From Cyclostephanos tholiformis (Eukaryota; Bacillariophyta; Thalassiosirophyceae; Thalassiosirales; Thalassiosiraceae): a DNA stretch of 15,764 nt. The position numbers and the translations under genes were made by a program. The stretch covers positions 1 through 15,764 of the forward strand of contig JALLPB010001640.1 of assembly GCA_036939975.1 (NCBI GenBank), given 5' to 3'. The notes under the pieces were generated by a model that saw only the letters and a program-made list of their open reading frames with translations, had not been told where the DNA came from and made no database searches. Below, in pieces: positions 1 through 8,565 of this stretch. Position 1 is the first letter of the stretch. Every line of letters starts with the position of its first letter.

Positions 1-431
1 CGATGGGCACTGTGCAGCCCACAGGCAAAAATAGCCGATTCCAACGCATGAGTGACGCTCCCAACGATGTTAGCAACGTGGGCTGGCAGGGGGGCGGAGG
101 GGGGAAGAGGGTTGCGGACGAGTCCGCGACCTGGTGTGCTCATAGGGTCACAGGGTTTTTTTAGATAACACAATGGTGTACCTTTGACGGCGTGTATCTC
201 GGCGAAAAATTATGGTACCCCCCCCCTTTAAAGATGCAGTAATACTAATTTGGGTGTGGGGAACATGATGATGTGGTCAGATTGACCCGGGAAGGTCAAT
301 ATGGGGGGGTTATTAGCAAAATTAGGGTGCTGGAGATGGGGACACTATAGCGTCCCTGACCAACAAGGAGATAACCATTTATATTTTTTGATACGTCCAG
401 TGCTAAGGTTGCAGATGGCCATTAAACAATT
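1..431. other. Intergenic region, no gene seen
   Basis: No open frame here looks like a protein. The stretch holds several homopolymer-like tracts (G-runs near 90-102 and 304-310, a C-run near 218-226) and two small hairpins: a 6-bp stem at 114-127 and a 7-bp stem at 281-300. It lies downstream of the minus-strand coiled-coil gene, so it probably includes that gene's 3' untranslated region. No tRNA or other structural RNA was recognised. Confidence 0.5.
281..300. repeat. Small inverted repeat (7-bp stem, 6-nt loop)
   Basis: The arm ATTGACC at 281-287 pairs perfectly with GGTCAAT at 294-300 across a 6-nt loop. It lies about 130 bp past the stop of the minus-strand coiled-coil gene. A function in 3' end formation is possible, but a stem this short can occur by chance. 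Confidence 0.3.
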
Positions 432-1769
432 TTATTCGTGTGAGGAGATAGTACTAGATTGAAACTTTTCTTGAACGAAATCCATAAGACAGCTCTTCAA
501 ATGATTTAGGAAGCTTGTGTGATTATGACGTTCTTCCTCGAGCTTTTCTTTTAGGGCATGCATGGATAGGTCAGTGCTACTTTTGCAGTTTTCTAATTGT
601 ACTATTTTTGCTTTGAGGGAAACGATACATCCCTCAAGCATCTCTTTCTGTTCAGTGGACTAAGTGAGAACGAATAATGTAAGATGGTCTACAGAACGAG
701 GTTACAGTGTTGTGTCTGTGTTATTTCTCACCTGACCAAGTTCGTCCTGTAGCTTTTCGCATAGTGCGCTGTGACTTCCTAATTGTTCCTTCATGCGAAT
801 TTCTGCCTCATTCAACCTCATTGTCGATTTTTCTGATTCCTTTGCAAAGCGACGATTTGCCTCTTGAAACTCTTCACTGAGACTTACTAGTTGTTGCTTT
901 GTCGAATTTAAATCAAGATTAATCCTTTCGACATCAGCGCTGTGCGAAGCTTTCAACTCCTTTCGCTCACTTGATATTATTTTATGCATGTTTTCAAGAG
1001 TGCTATAAGCCTCACGTCTTGCCCCTTCTGCACGTAACAATGCTTGCTGCTCCCGCTCTTCCGCCTTAACGAGTTGATCATTCATAGATTGGAGCTTTGC
1101 TTCAAGGATTGTTGTGTTTTGTTTCGCCTCTGCTTGCACTGTTGCAACAGACTTGCTTTCATTTTGTTTGGACAGTTGAATGGTGTTGTTAAGATTACCT
1201 TGCAGTTGGTGAACTCTCTCTTCGTATACGGCAATTATTGATCTCGATTTCTCAAGTTCTTTTAATGTTGTAGACTGCTCTAACCTCAACTCCACTTCTG
1301 CTTTTTCATGAATTGCCAATTCATTTTCGAGTCCATCAACGCGAGCTATAAGCTCCTCTTCGGTCTGTTCCTTTTTGTTCTGTAAGATTATTAAATTATT
1401 GGATAAGACATTCAGTTCCTTCTCTTTATCACTCAACTCTTGAGATCGGGCTAGCAATTTGGCACTCAGCTCGCGCAATTGTTCTCTAAAATTGGCATTC
1501 TCTTCCTCTAGAGCTCTATTTCTTTCTCTTTCACTTCCGGATTCAATCTTTACGGCGAGGAGGTCTTGTTCGAGGCGCACTATCTCTGCTTTTGTAGCGT
1601 CTGAAATATTTGCCAAGTGAACATCGATCGCCATAGACGATGTTGTTCTATCGGCAAGCTCCGCATCAATACCCGACAGACTTCTCTCCGGTTTCCTTTG
1701 AGATTGAGAGCGGCGGAACGGAACCCCGCTGATTCGCTCTATTTCTTGCCACTGACCAATATCAAACAT
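432..1769 (-). CDS. Coiled-coil protein of unknown function (2 exons)
   Basis: This gene has two exons on the minus strand, 1769-732 and 659-432, joined across a 72-bp intron (GTGAGA...TTAG) at phase 0. The product is 421 residues. About 55 N-terminal residues come first, with a basic Arg/Ser/Lys patch at residues 18-30. After that the chain is almost wholly heptad-like and rich in Glu, Lys, Gln and Leu to near the C-terminus, so it should form a long alpha-helical coiled coil. No signal peptide, membrane segment or catalytic motif is visible. The ATG at 1769 has A at -3 and is the first in frame. I do not recognise the family. It shares a 192-bp divergent promoter with the EFHC1/Rib72 gene, so a ciliary, basal-body or centrosomal role is a reasonable inference, but any other scaffold is possible. 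The exon junction is well supported because both exons keep the same coiled-coil character. Confidence 0.8.
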
Positions 1770-1961
1770 TGTGCCACGAACTATTGATTTTTAAGATATT
1801 CATTTATGTTATGCATTCAAATTCATCTATCATTTCGGCTTCTTGCCAGCAAATTGTAAAAGCTGGGGATATGAAAACTACGAACAGTTTGCGGCGAAAC
1901 AAAAAAACCTTATCAAATGAAAAGTCCATGTGAGCATTGAACAAGGCACAGACATTGAAAG
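1770..1961. promoter_or_regulatory. Shared divergent promoter region
   Basis: These 192 bp separate the start codons of the coiled-coil gene (-) and the EFHC1 gene (+), so both promoters and both 5' leaders must lie here unless unseen 5' introns exist. The sequence is AT-rich, with an A-run near 1901-1907. A start-stop pair (ATG TGA) lies at about 1928-1933 upstream of EFHC1. I looked for an RFX-type X-box, the usual ciliary gene element, and saw no convincing match. Confidence 0.4.
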
Positions 1962-3968
1962 ATGGTGAGCTTCAATCGAAACCACTCAAACGAGGGAGGT
2001 CCTCACTCAGGCGATGGAAAGACCCAGCCACGTCCTCCATCTGGAATGCCCGCCTTGCCAGGCTTTTGCCCAAACCTTCCTCGTCCTTCAAGCGCAAAGG
2101 GCCAGTCTTTGAGCTTTGTAAATGGATACATGATGGTCCAATCTCCAATTCCTCTGCAAATCAATAGCGGCTCAAATCGCTCAACTCCTGAGGTCAGGCC
2201 GATGGCAGCTACAATTGGTATGAAGGATGTCCTCGATCCCACCGATTGCTCGGGAAGATACAGCTTGTTTCGGAAGAAAGCGGATCGCGAAAACCACAAT
2301 GTCGCACTGCCATTTTGCCCTGACTCAAAACTGCCGTCATTCCTTGAGCACGATCGTCGTGTTCTTCTCTTCAAAGCATATTACGAAGAAGACGTCCACG
2401 AGAGCACAATCGAGGAAAAACGCATACATATTTGTGAGCTGTATTTCTATGTCGAGGATGGGACGATGGAAATAATCGAATGCAAGCAAGAGAACAGCGG
2501 AATCGTCCAGGGTCGTTTTCTACGAAGGAGCAGGGTCTCAAAGCCAGGGAGTTCCGATTACTATGAGATAGATGATCTGAAGATTGGCAGCCAAATCGTG
2601 ATATATAGCAGGACTATTCACATCGCTAGTTGCAACGAAAGCACGAGGGAATTTGTCATGAAGTATCGCGGGTGGGATGAGGATGATGTCAAAACGCTTC
2701 CACTACCACATGATCGATTTTCTGAATCAAACAATTCCAAGATGAGGCGAGAAAGCAGCGCGCCGGGGTCTGACAGAAGGAGGAAGATGAATGATCTAAA
2801 ACAAGTCATGGAGTCAATGCTGGGGAAGGAGACTTCAATGACCGACCGTGGCATGTTCTTGGAAAATGGAACAGATGCCCTTTGCTTTCATGTTCTCTGG
2901 GACGACAGAGAAAGTCTTTATGGTGACATTCAAATATTTCGCCTGTTTTACTACCTAGCGGATAACACAGTTGAGATCATGCGTGTAAACACCAAAAATG
3001 ACGGACGTGATAATTTCACAAAGCTCCTGAAAAGATCAAAGCTTCCAAAGAATGGGAGGGCTTCAGATTCTGATTGCTATACTTGGAAAGACCTAGCGAT
3101 CGGCCAAAGAGTGAATGTGTTCGGACGAAACATGCTGATTGAAAGTTGTGATGATTTTACCCGTCAATACTATCTATCTAACGGCATCACTCTTTTAGAG
3201 AACATGACTCTGCAGATGCCTGAGAATAAATTCGAGATTAAGAGAGTCATTCCACCATACAATGGGTTTGGTACTGAAGAAGATTCACTGAGGAGTTGTA
3301 CTGGCAGTTTGAACCCGCCACCACCGAAGAAGGACTTACAAAAAATGAGGGATAAGAGCGGCGTCATTCTGCAATTTAATGCAAAGCTAATCAGCGATAA
3401 GTCCGATGATGCTACGCGTCGATTTGTTTTGAGTTTTTTCATGGAAGATGATACCATTGCGATTCGAGAGCCACCCATAAAAAATAGCGGGGTCATTGGA
3501 GGAAGCTTCCTTCGCCGGCAGACGATTAAGAAAGAAAATGGCTCTTATTTCTCCGCAAAAGATATGTATGTTGGAAATATTCTCAACATTGTGGGTCACC
3601 AGTTTCTGCTGCTCAATGCGGATGAATATTCATATCGTTTGATGGAATGCGATGACCAGACATTCCCATTTAGCGATTTTGCCAGACTACAGGATATTCT
3701 TTCATCCAAGACAGATGAGATAAAAAATTACTGCGTCACAAACGACCTAGGAACGGGAACATTAGACCAGGACGGATTGGCAAAATGCTGTCAGTCACTT
3801 GGACTTGAACTAAATAGGCAAGAATTACTTACAATATGGAGAAAGCTCGACAAGAAATGTAAAGGAAAGGTGGCATTCACCAAGTTGTTGAAACTTGCTT
3901 CAGAAGATCAGTGGGGAAGTGAAGACAGGTCAAAAGAGTTAAATACAACAGATTTTGCAAAAGCCTGA
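1962..3968 (+). CDS. EFHC1/EFHC2/Rib72-family ciliary microtubule inner protein
   Basis: This is an intronless 668-residue homologue of EFHC1/EFHC2 and Chlamydomonas Rib72, proteins that bind inside the A-tubule of ciliary doublet microtubules. Three DM10 (DUF1126) domains are visible at about residues 132-236, 303-409 and 466-565. A degenerate EF-hand region follows at about 585-650. Family signatures include LPGF near residue 32, a NGY motif at 54, NDGRD at 346-350, PPYNGFG at 431-437 and PPIKNSGVIGG at 504-514. The length is close to the human protein (about 640). A linker of roughly 50 charged residues separates DM10 domains 1 and 2. The EF-hand loops lack a full acidic calcium-binding set, so calcium binding is doubtful. 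The ATG at 1962 fits the length of family N-termini. The gene implies that the organism builds a motile flagellum at some stage of its life. The assignment to this family is secure; orthology to EFHC1 rather than EFHC2 cannot be decided. Confidence 0.95.
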   Translation: MVSFNRNHSNEGGPHSGDGKTQPRPPSGMPALPGFCPNLPRPSSAKGQSLSFVNGYMMVQSPIPLQINSGSNRSTPEVRPMAATIGMKDVLDPTDCSGRYSLFRKKADRENHNVALPFCPDSKLPSFLEHDRRVLLFKAYYEEDVHESTIEEKRIHICELYFYVEDGTMEIIECKQENSGIVQGRFLRRSRVSKPGSSDYYEIDDLKIGSQIVIYSRTIHIASCNESTREFVMKYRGWDEDDVKTLPLPHDRFSESNNSKMRRESSAPGSDRRRKMNDLKQVMESMLGKETSMTDRGMFLENGTDALCFHVLWDDRESLYGDIQIFRLFYYLADNTVEIMRVNTKNDGRDNFTKLLKRSKLPKNGRASDSDCYTWKDLAIGQRVNVFGRNMLIESCDDFTRQYYLSNGITLLENMTLQMPENKFEIKRVIPPYNGFGTEEDSLRSCTGSLNPPPPKKDLQKMRDKSGVILQFNAKLISDKSDDATRRFVLSFFMEDDTIAIREPPIKNSGVIGGSFLRRQTIKKENGSYFSAKDMYVGNILNIVGHQFLLLNADEYSYRLMECDDQTFPFSDFARLQDILSSKTDEIKNYCVTNDLGTGTLDQDGLAKCCQSLGLELNRQELLTIWRKLDKKCKGKVAFTKLLKLASEDQWGSEDRSKELNTTDFAKA

Positions 3969-4443
3969 ACACTGTTGTGCATGCAACTTCTGGCTTTAAC
4001 ACTCTCTTCAGTATCCACGGCAAGCTCCACTGATAATTTCCACAATGTGATCACCCGATTTCTTGTTAAGCTGACATAAAATAGCATTTCTCATCTGCCT
4101 TGTTGTTCAGACTCTTTCGGTAATCTTTACGCGAATGCTATGTTATCCCCTGCCGTTTTTTTATCTTTGGATGTGATGTTAGACTTGATTCGCACGAGTG
4201 TTTCTGCGTATGATCTCGATTCTTTCCTCGCTGTTGGGTGAACTGCAAATTGAGGAAAAAACCTTTGGGAGTTTCACATAGTTGTTTGCAGTAGTCCAAA
4301 ACCGATCACTTCCTCTCAAAATATACCCCCTATCCCCAGTGGCAGATGTCATCGCATCAAAGAAAGTCTTGTAGTACCGCCGAAACCATTTCGTTTGTCG
4401 GCCATATCATCCAACAGATTCTCAGTTCAACCCATCCCCCCCT
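3969..4443. other. Convergent intergenic region
   Basis: This 475-bp stretch lies between two genes that converge tail to tail, so it should hold both 3' untranslated regions. It is AT-rich to the left and C-rich near 4430-4443. No RNA gene, strong hairpin or protein-like open frame was seen. Confidence 0.5.
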
Positions 4444-5697
4444 TCAGCCCCCACAGCGTCCGGGGGGAGCGACCCCCTCCACGACCGTATTGAAGCTATC
4501 GCATACCGGGCACTGCACGCCCAAAAAATGCCATCCTAAATTCGCGCTCTTATCCCCGCAATCGTTGCATAGGACGTCAACGACACGGGCAAGATCGGGA
4601 GGCATGGGCTGCAAACGTATGTCCCGCGCCCTCGCCAACCTGGCGGCCCTGGTGGATTCATCTGAAAGCACGGTCTTCTTGCATATTGGACATCGTCCAT
4701 CGTATCGTGCTAGGTTGCGGAAGCAGTTGACGTGTATCGCGTGACCGCACGGTAGGTCCTGGGGCGGTTGACGACTCGAGAACATGTCCTCGCGACAGAC
4801 CGGGCAGTTGTCCTTGTACTTTTCCGGGATACCTGAGTATCGTTATCAAGTAAGTAAAAGAAGGAGGGGAAAAACAATGGAAAACGATGCATAACACTCA
4901 CAGATGTGCGTGTCGTAAACCCCGACGCTGACGCACATACAGCACGTGACGCAATGCCTGTAATTCTCCCGTCCGCCCACTCTGCATATGCCGCAAATGT
5001 CGCAGTGAAATGGCCTCTTTTCCAACGACGTCCACAGATTGCAAGTTGCGCAGTGATACTCAGCGAATGTCACGCGACAATGCGAACACTCATTCGTCTT
5101 GGAAGGCTGCCGCGATTTGCAAATTGAGCACCTTGCCTCCATTACTCCGAATCTGTCCATTGTGCCGCAGGACGGGGACATGTCGTCGTGACATAATCGA
5201 CAGCCGAAGGCCCGACCGCAGCACGGCGCGATAATTTCGCACTTTCGCACGTAGTGCACGCACGGCGGGCAGACGATGTTGTCCCCCATTTCCTCCTCGC
5301 CTCCCCCGCTCCTCTTGGCGTCGTCGTCCGCGGAGCCGTCTATGGATATGCATGTCGCGGCCATCAACGACGACACGGCGAGAGTAGAGCCATTCCCTAG
5401 CATCCCCCCGGACCCCATTGACGTCGCCATCTCCGTCGCCGATGTCGCCGCCGTAGTCGTCGCGGTTACGCCGTCGCCAGTGCTGTTGCTGTTGTTGTCC
5501 TTGTTGTCGTTGTTTATGGTGGAGGAGGAACCGTCCATCAATCGCTGTACCCTCAATCTCCTCTCGAGGTCCGTCAATGACTTATCCGCCAATATCCCCT
5601 GGATAGCACGACGACGATCACTGCCGTCAATGACGACGGCGATGGCGGAGGAGGACGGGGCGTCTACCCCCCCTGGAGTGTCCATGTCATGGCTCAT
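4444..5697 (-). CDS. CHY/CTCHY/RING zinc-finger E3 ubiquitin ligase, RCHY1 (PIRH2) family (2 exons)
   Basis: The exons are 5697-4902 and 4832-4444, joined across a 69-bp intron (GTGAGT...CAG) that splits a Cys codon (C266). The product is 394 residues. The first 140 or so are low-complexity Ser/Thr/Asn/Gly with a Glu-rich patch. A CHY zinc finger follows at about 143-220 (VHYVRKC, PCC, CRLCH), then a CTCHY finger at about 215-266. Next comes a C3H2C3 RING with C275, C278, C294, H296, H299, C302, C313 and C316. A C-terminal zinc ribbon has LCNDC at 353-357 and CPVC at 373-376. This is exactly the PIRH2 architecture and all metal ligands are present, so an active RING E3 is expected. The ATG at 5697 is preferred over an in-frame ATG at 5841, because that extension is unlike the family and its far end abuts the repeat element at 5842. 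Human PIRH2 is about 261 residues; the excess is the disordered N-terminus. Confidence 0.93.
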
Positions 5698-5841
5698 TGC
5701 AATATTTTTTTCTGCCCCGGGGTTGTAATTTTCTGCCCCTATTTTTTTGTTTTGGGGAACAAGGGGGGGAAAATAAAGTGTGAGCATGAGGGAAAGGGGG
5801 GCCACCCACCAATTCCCCTTGGAGTTTAGGGAACATGACAT

Positions 5842-5895
5842 AATGGAGCATTCCTAAAATTAAAATGACATGACACAAGGGCATAAAAACATAAA
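5842..5895 (+). repeat. Left terminal inverted repeat
   Basis: This arm begins AATGGAGCATTCCTAAAATT. Its first 24 nt are identical to the reverse complement of 6703-6726. The next 6 differ at 4 positions, and the last 24 match at 23 of 24. The overall match to the right arm is 49 of 54 with no gaps. Confidence 0.85.
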
Positions 5896-6300
5896 GGCAT
5901 ATGTTACCTTGACATAAGTTTTGTTGCGTCCTAAAAACATGAGCATAAACACACAAAGGCATAAGAACATAAACAAGAAAAAAAATAATTTAATAATTTG
6001 ATCAATTTGATCTATGTTTCCACCCCCCCACCCAACTCGATTACCCCCAAAACGATCGAATCGCGCTCCCCTTGCGCCCCCCATCCTTCACTCGTCACAT
6101 CCCACATCTCATCCGTCAAGGCCGCTCGTTTTTGGTTGATTGTTGTGTTTCTTATGTCGTTTTGCCGCTATCTAAGGCCGCGATGAATTTTTATTTTTAA
6201 ATTTTTCATCGCCTCATTTGCCGCTGCCAGCCCACCCCATACGTTTCGCCGCAGTCGCACGCAATCTCCGATGTCCCTTCTGCGGGCAACATCGATTTTC

Positions 6301-6360
6301 GGTTGGTTGTTGTGTCCCCCGATTTTATGATGGCCACCTACGGCCATGGCCCAATCCCCC
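6301..6360 (+). repeat. 60-bp direct repeat, copy 1
   Basis: This copy matches 6444-6503 at 59 of 60 positions (offset 143 bp; the only difference is G at 6305 against A at 6448). It contains a 6-bp stem, ATGGCC...GGCCAT, at 6330-6347. A weaker related stretch begins near 6129 (TTTTTGGTTGATTGTTGTGT). Confidence 0.9.
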
Positions 6361-6443
6361 TCTCTCCTAATTTTTGTCAATTTAATTCAACGACCAAACC
6401 GACAACACAGTGTCCCCCCACAGGTTCCACCACAGCCGCGTTT

Positions 6444-6503
6444 GGTTAGTTGTTGTGTCCCCCGATTTTATGATGGCCACCTACGGCCATGGCCCAATCC
6501 CCC
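6444..6503 (+). repeat. 60-bp direct repeat, copy 2
   Basis: Second copy of the 60-bp unit at 6301-6360, with a single mismatch. The internal ATGGCC/GGCCAT stem is kept at 6473-6490. Near-identity suggests a recent duplication inside the element. Confidence 0.9.
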
Positions 6504-6559
6504 AGAAGGAGTGGCTGGATTTGTGTGGTGGTGAGCGTGTTTATGTTTTTATGTTCCCC

Positions 6560-6606
6560 GACATAAATATACTCAACGTGGGGGTCACGTTGAGTATATT
6601 TATGTC
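6560..6606. repeat. Perfect 21-bp inverted repeat (hairpin)
   Basis: The arm 6560-6580 is the exact reverse complement of 6586-6606, with a 5-nt GGGGT loop. The ends read GACATAAATA and TATTTATGTC. A perfect 21-bp stem is far beyond chance, and as RNA it would form a stable stem-loop. Confidence 0.9.
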
Positions 6607-6650
6607 TTTGTGTTGAAAAAACATAAAATAGGGTTAAACTTAAGGCTAAT

Positions 6651-6669
6651 TTATGTCAAATTGACATAA
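6651..6669. repeat. 9-bp palindrome, TTATGTCAA-A-TTGACATAA
   Basis: Two 9-nt arms around a single A. The TTATGT/ACATAA core is the same word that recurs across the subterminal regions of the surrounding element, just inside its right terminal repeat. Confidence 0.7.
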
Positions 6670-6672
6670 AAA

Positions 6673-6726
6673 TTTATGTTTTTATGCCTTTGTGTCGCGT
6701 TTTTTTAATTTTAGGAATGCTCCATT
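6673..6726 (-). repeat. Right terminal inverted repeat
   Basis: Reverse complement of the left arm at 5842-5895 with 49 of 54 matches. It ends with TTTTAGGAATGCTCCATT at 6709-6726. It lies 116 bp upstream of the ALG1 start codon, so it may contribute to that gene's 5' leader or promoter. Confidence 0.85.
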
Positions 6727-6795
6727 GTGGGAGGTGCCCCCCCCAAAAAATATAAGCCGGGAGGTGTCGCGTTTCACTGACGGAGAATAAATATT

Positions 6796-6846
6796 ATGGA
6801 AAAAGCAGATAGGATACGGCCAGCGCCGCGTTCCGCGAGAGCATGA
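6796..6846 (+). promoter_or_regulatory. Upstream ORF whose stop overlaps the ALG1 start (ATGA)
   Basis: An ATG at 6796 opens 16 codons (MEKADRIRPAPRSARA) and stops at TGA 6844-6846, which overlaps the ALG1 ATG at 6843-6845. If the transcript begins upstream of 6796, ALG1 would be reached by leaky scanning or by termination-reinitiation. Whether the region is transcribed cannot be seen. Confidence 0.4.
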
Positions 6847-8470
6847 GTCAAGCTGGTAGACCCGATGTAAAACATCCGACCGAGCGAGGTGCGAAGAAGC
6901 ACGTCGTCGTCATAGTCCTCGGCGACATCGGCCGATCCCCGAGGATGCAATATCACGCTCTCTCTCTCCTGGAGGACGGTCACTTCGTCACGATGATCGG
7001 GTACTCCGGCGAAGGTCTCATACCATCGCTGGAAATGTCGTTAACTCGCCCGTCAACGAACGACGAAGATGACGGCGGGTCGTCGCGATCGACGGAACAG
7101 CCTTCGTATCACGGACATCTTCGCCTGCTGCGAATGGAGCCTTACCAGCTCCCGAAAACCTTTCCCCTATATCGCCTTCTCTATTATCCCCTTCGATTGC
7201 TCTCCCTCTCGTACTGCGTCGTTTACACTCTGTGGATTCGCCTGAATAATAATAACGTCCATCACACGACGATGCCGGCGGATGTCATTTTGGTCCAAAA
7301 TCCTCCGTCCATGCCCACCCTGTTGTTGGCATATGCTTTCTGTGTCTGGCAGGGGAAATGGAGGGAACATCGGCCGAGGCTCGTCATTGACTGGCACAAC
7401 CTTGGTTACACCATGTTCGGGGGACCCGATTCGACGGATACCATCACAGGGATCTTAGCGAAATCATCAATCCGCAATCTCGCGTACTGGTACGAGAGGG
7501 CAATGGCGCCGCTCGCTGATGCCCACCTGACGGTCACTCGCGCGATGGAGATTTGGTTGGGGGAGAACTTCAATGTGCACGGAGCGCACGTGCGAGTATT
7601 GTACGACAGACCGCCGTCGATGTTTCGACCGACAAGCGTCGAGGAGCAGCATGAGTTATTCCGCAGATTGAAGTTGAAATGCGATCTAATACCTACGTAT
7701 TCACCTGCGTTTGGCGCGGGGGGCGAACAGATCATGGACGAAACGATTTTCACTCAATCCATAAGCGTGAGCGGCGGAAATACCATACATCGCTTGAGAA
7801 ATGACAGGCCCGTGTTACTCGTTAGCTCAACATCTTGGACCCCCGACGAGGACTTCTCGATATTACTAATTGCATTGACGGAGCTTCACAGAATGGTAGA
7901 AATTATTGCCGAAGACGGCACCTTCCCGAGGGCTCTTGTGATCGTCACGGGAAAGGGTCCCCTAAAGGCGCACTACCTTCCACTCCTCGAAGAATTCAAT
8001 CGAACGCATATATTTATAAACATCCAGACCCTTTGGCTTGAAGCTGATGATTACCCCAAATTATTGGGATGTGCGACACTGGGTATATCCCTCCACACGT
8101 CCACGAGTGGGTTGGATTTGCCAATGAAAGTGAGTTCGTCTTATAGCGAACTCTCGTTTGTTGTTAGTACTCTACGCAAATGACCTGTTGTTTCTTCTAT
8201 TTTCAGGTGTTAGACTTCTTTGGATGCGAAGTACCTGTCTGCGCCATTGGGTTTGATTGCCTGGGAGAGTTAGTCCAAGACGGTGTGAATGGAAACATTT
8301 TTGCCAAGGGAGAAGACTTGGCTACCCTTCTGTTTGACTTGCTTAAGTACGACAATGACGGAAGGCTGCATAAACTGGAAACGTATAGAAAAAATATCCG
8401 TGGTATGGCGAGATGGAAAGAGAATTGGGAGGAGTGCGCACGAAAATTGATCGTAGGCGACAGCAAATAA
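6843..8470 (+). CDS. ALG1: ALG1, chitobiosyldiphosphodolichol beta-1,4-mannosyltransferase (2 exons)
   Basis: The exons are 6843-8129 and 8207-8470, joined in phase 0 across a 77-bp intron (GTGAGT...TTTCAG). The product is 516 residues. ALG1 (GT33) adds the first mannose from GDP-mannose to GlcNAc2-PP-dolichol on the cytosolic face of the ER. Family motifs are VLGDIGRSPRMQYHALSL at 25-42, VQNPPSMPTL at 151-160, VIDWHNLGYT at 181-190, SSTSWTPDEDFSILL at 328-342, VTGKGPLK at 368-375 and TSTSGLDLPMK ending exon 1. VLDFFGCEVPVCA opens exon 2, matching the family precisely across the junction. Human and yeast ALG1 carry an N-terminal membrane anchor before the GD-GRSPRMQ motif. Here only about 20 polar residues precede it, and the frame is closed upstream by TAG at 6810. 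A hydrophobic stretch at about 111-131 may hold the membrane instead. An acidic/Ser insert lies at 68-88. An AATAAA overlaps the stop codon. The gene converges on the amidohydrolase gene with 95 bp between them. Confidence 0.96.
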
Positions 8471-8565
8471 ACTCATGTAACGTATTGGTCAATGCTTTCA
8501 TTTTTTTGTTAACATTAGAGACTAGCAGCACGTGGGGCGTCTCTGTGATGAACTTGTATTACCGA

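Larger units (their letters stand above)
5842..6726. mobile_element. MITE-like or foldback-like non-autonomous element with terminal inverted repeats
   Basis: This 885-bp non-coding block is bounded by 54-bp inverted repeats (5842-5895 and 6673-6726) that match at 49 of 54 positions. A 24-nt subterminal motif resembling GACACAAAGGCATAAAAACA plus TAAA recurs: at 5872-5895 and 5951-5974 in one orientation and 6673-6696 in the other, with a shorter relative at about 6536-6555. Inside are a 60-bp direct duplication, a perfect 21-bp hairpin and a 9-bp palindrome. No open frame resembles a transposase. No target-site duplication is obvious at the tips; flanking C/G-rich strings (5796-5810 and 6727-6744) are also loosely inverted, so the true ends may lie further out. 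It occupies the region between the divergent RCHY1-like and ALG1 genes. A MITE or foldback element is the best reading. An ancestral inverted duplication of promoter sequence is the alternative. Confidence 0.6.

Noticed and set aside
114..127. GCGGAC-GA-GTCCGC as a possible hammerhead ribozyme core
   Set aside because: The conserved CUGANGA and GAAA core segments are absent; it is only a short stem.
4346..4744. 132-codon plus-strand open frame
   Set aside because: It overlaps the RING and zinc-ribbon exon on the other strand, which has clear homology. The frame itself shows no domain.
5276..5728. 150-codon plus-strand open frame
   Set aside because: It is antisense to the N-terminus of the RCHY1-like gene and is Ser/Pro/Val low-complexity, a shadow of repetitive coding sequence.
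5698..5841. A 48-residue N-terminal extension of the RCHY1-like protein from an ATG at 5841
   Set aside because: The extension is translated from low-complexity sequence that abuts the terminal repeat at 5842 and has no family resemblance. The ATG at 5697 is a natural start.
6160..6616. Open frames of 62-70 codons inside the repeat element as a transposase or accessory protein
   Set aside because: They are short, repeat-derived and show no catalytic motif; the element looks non-coding.
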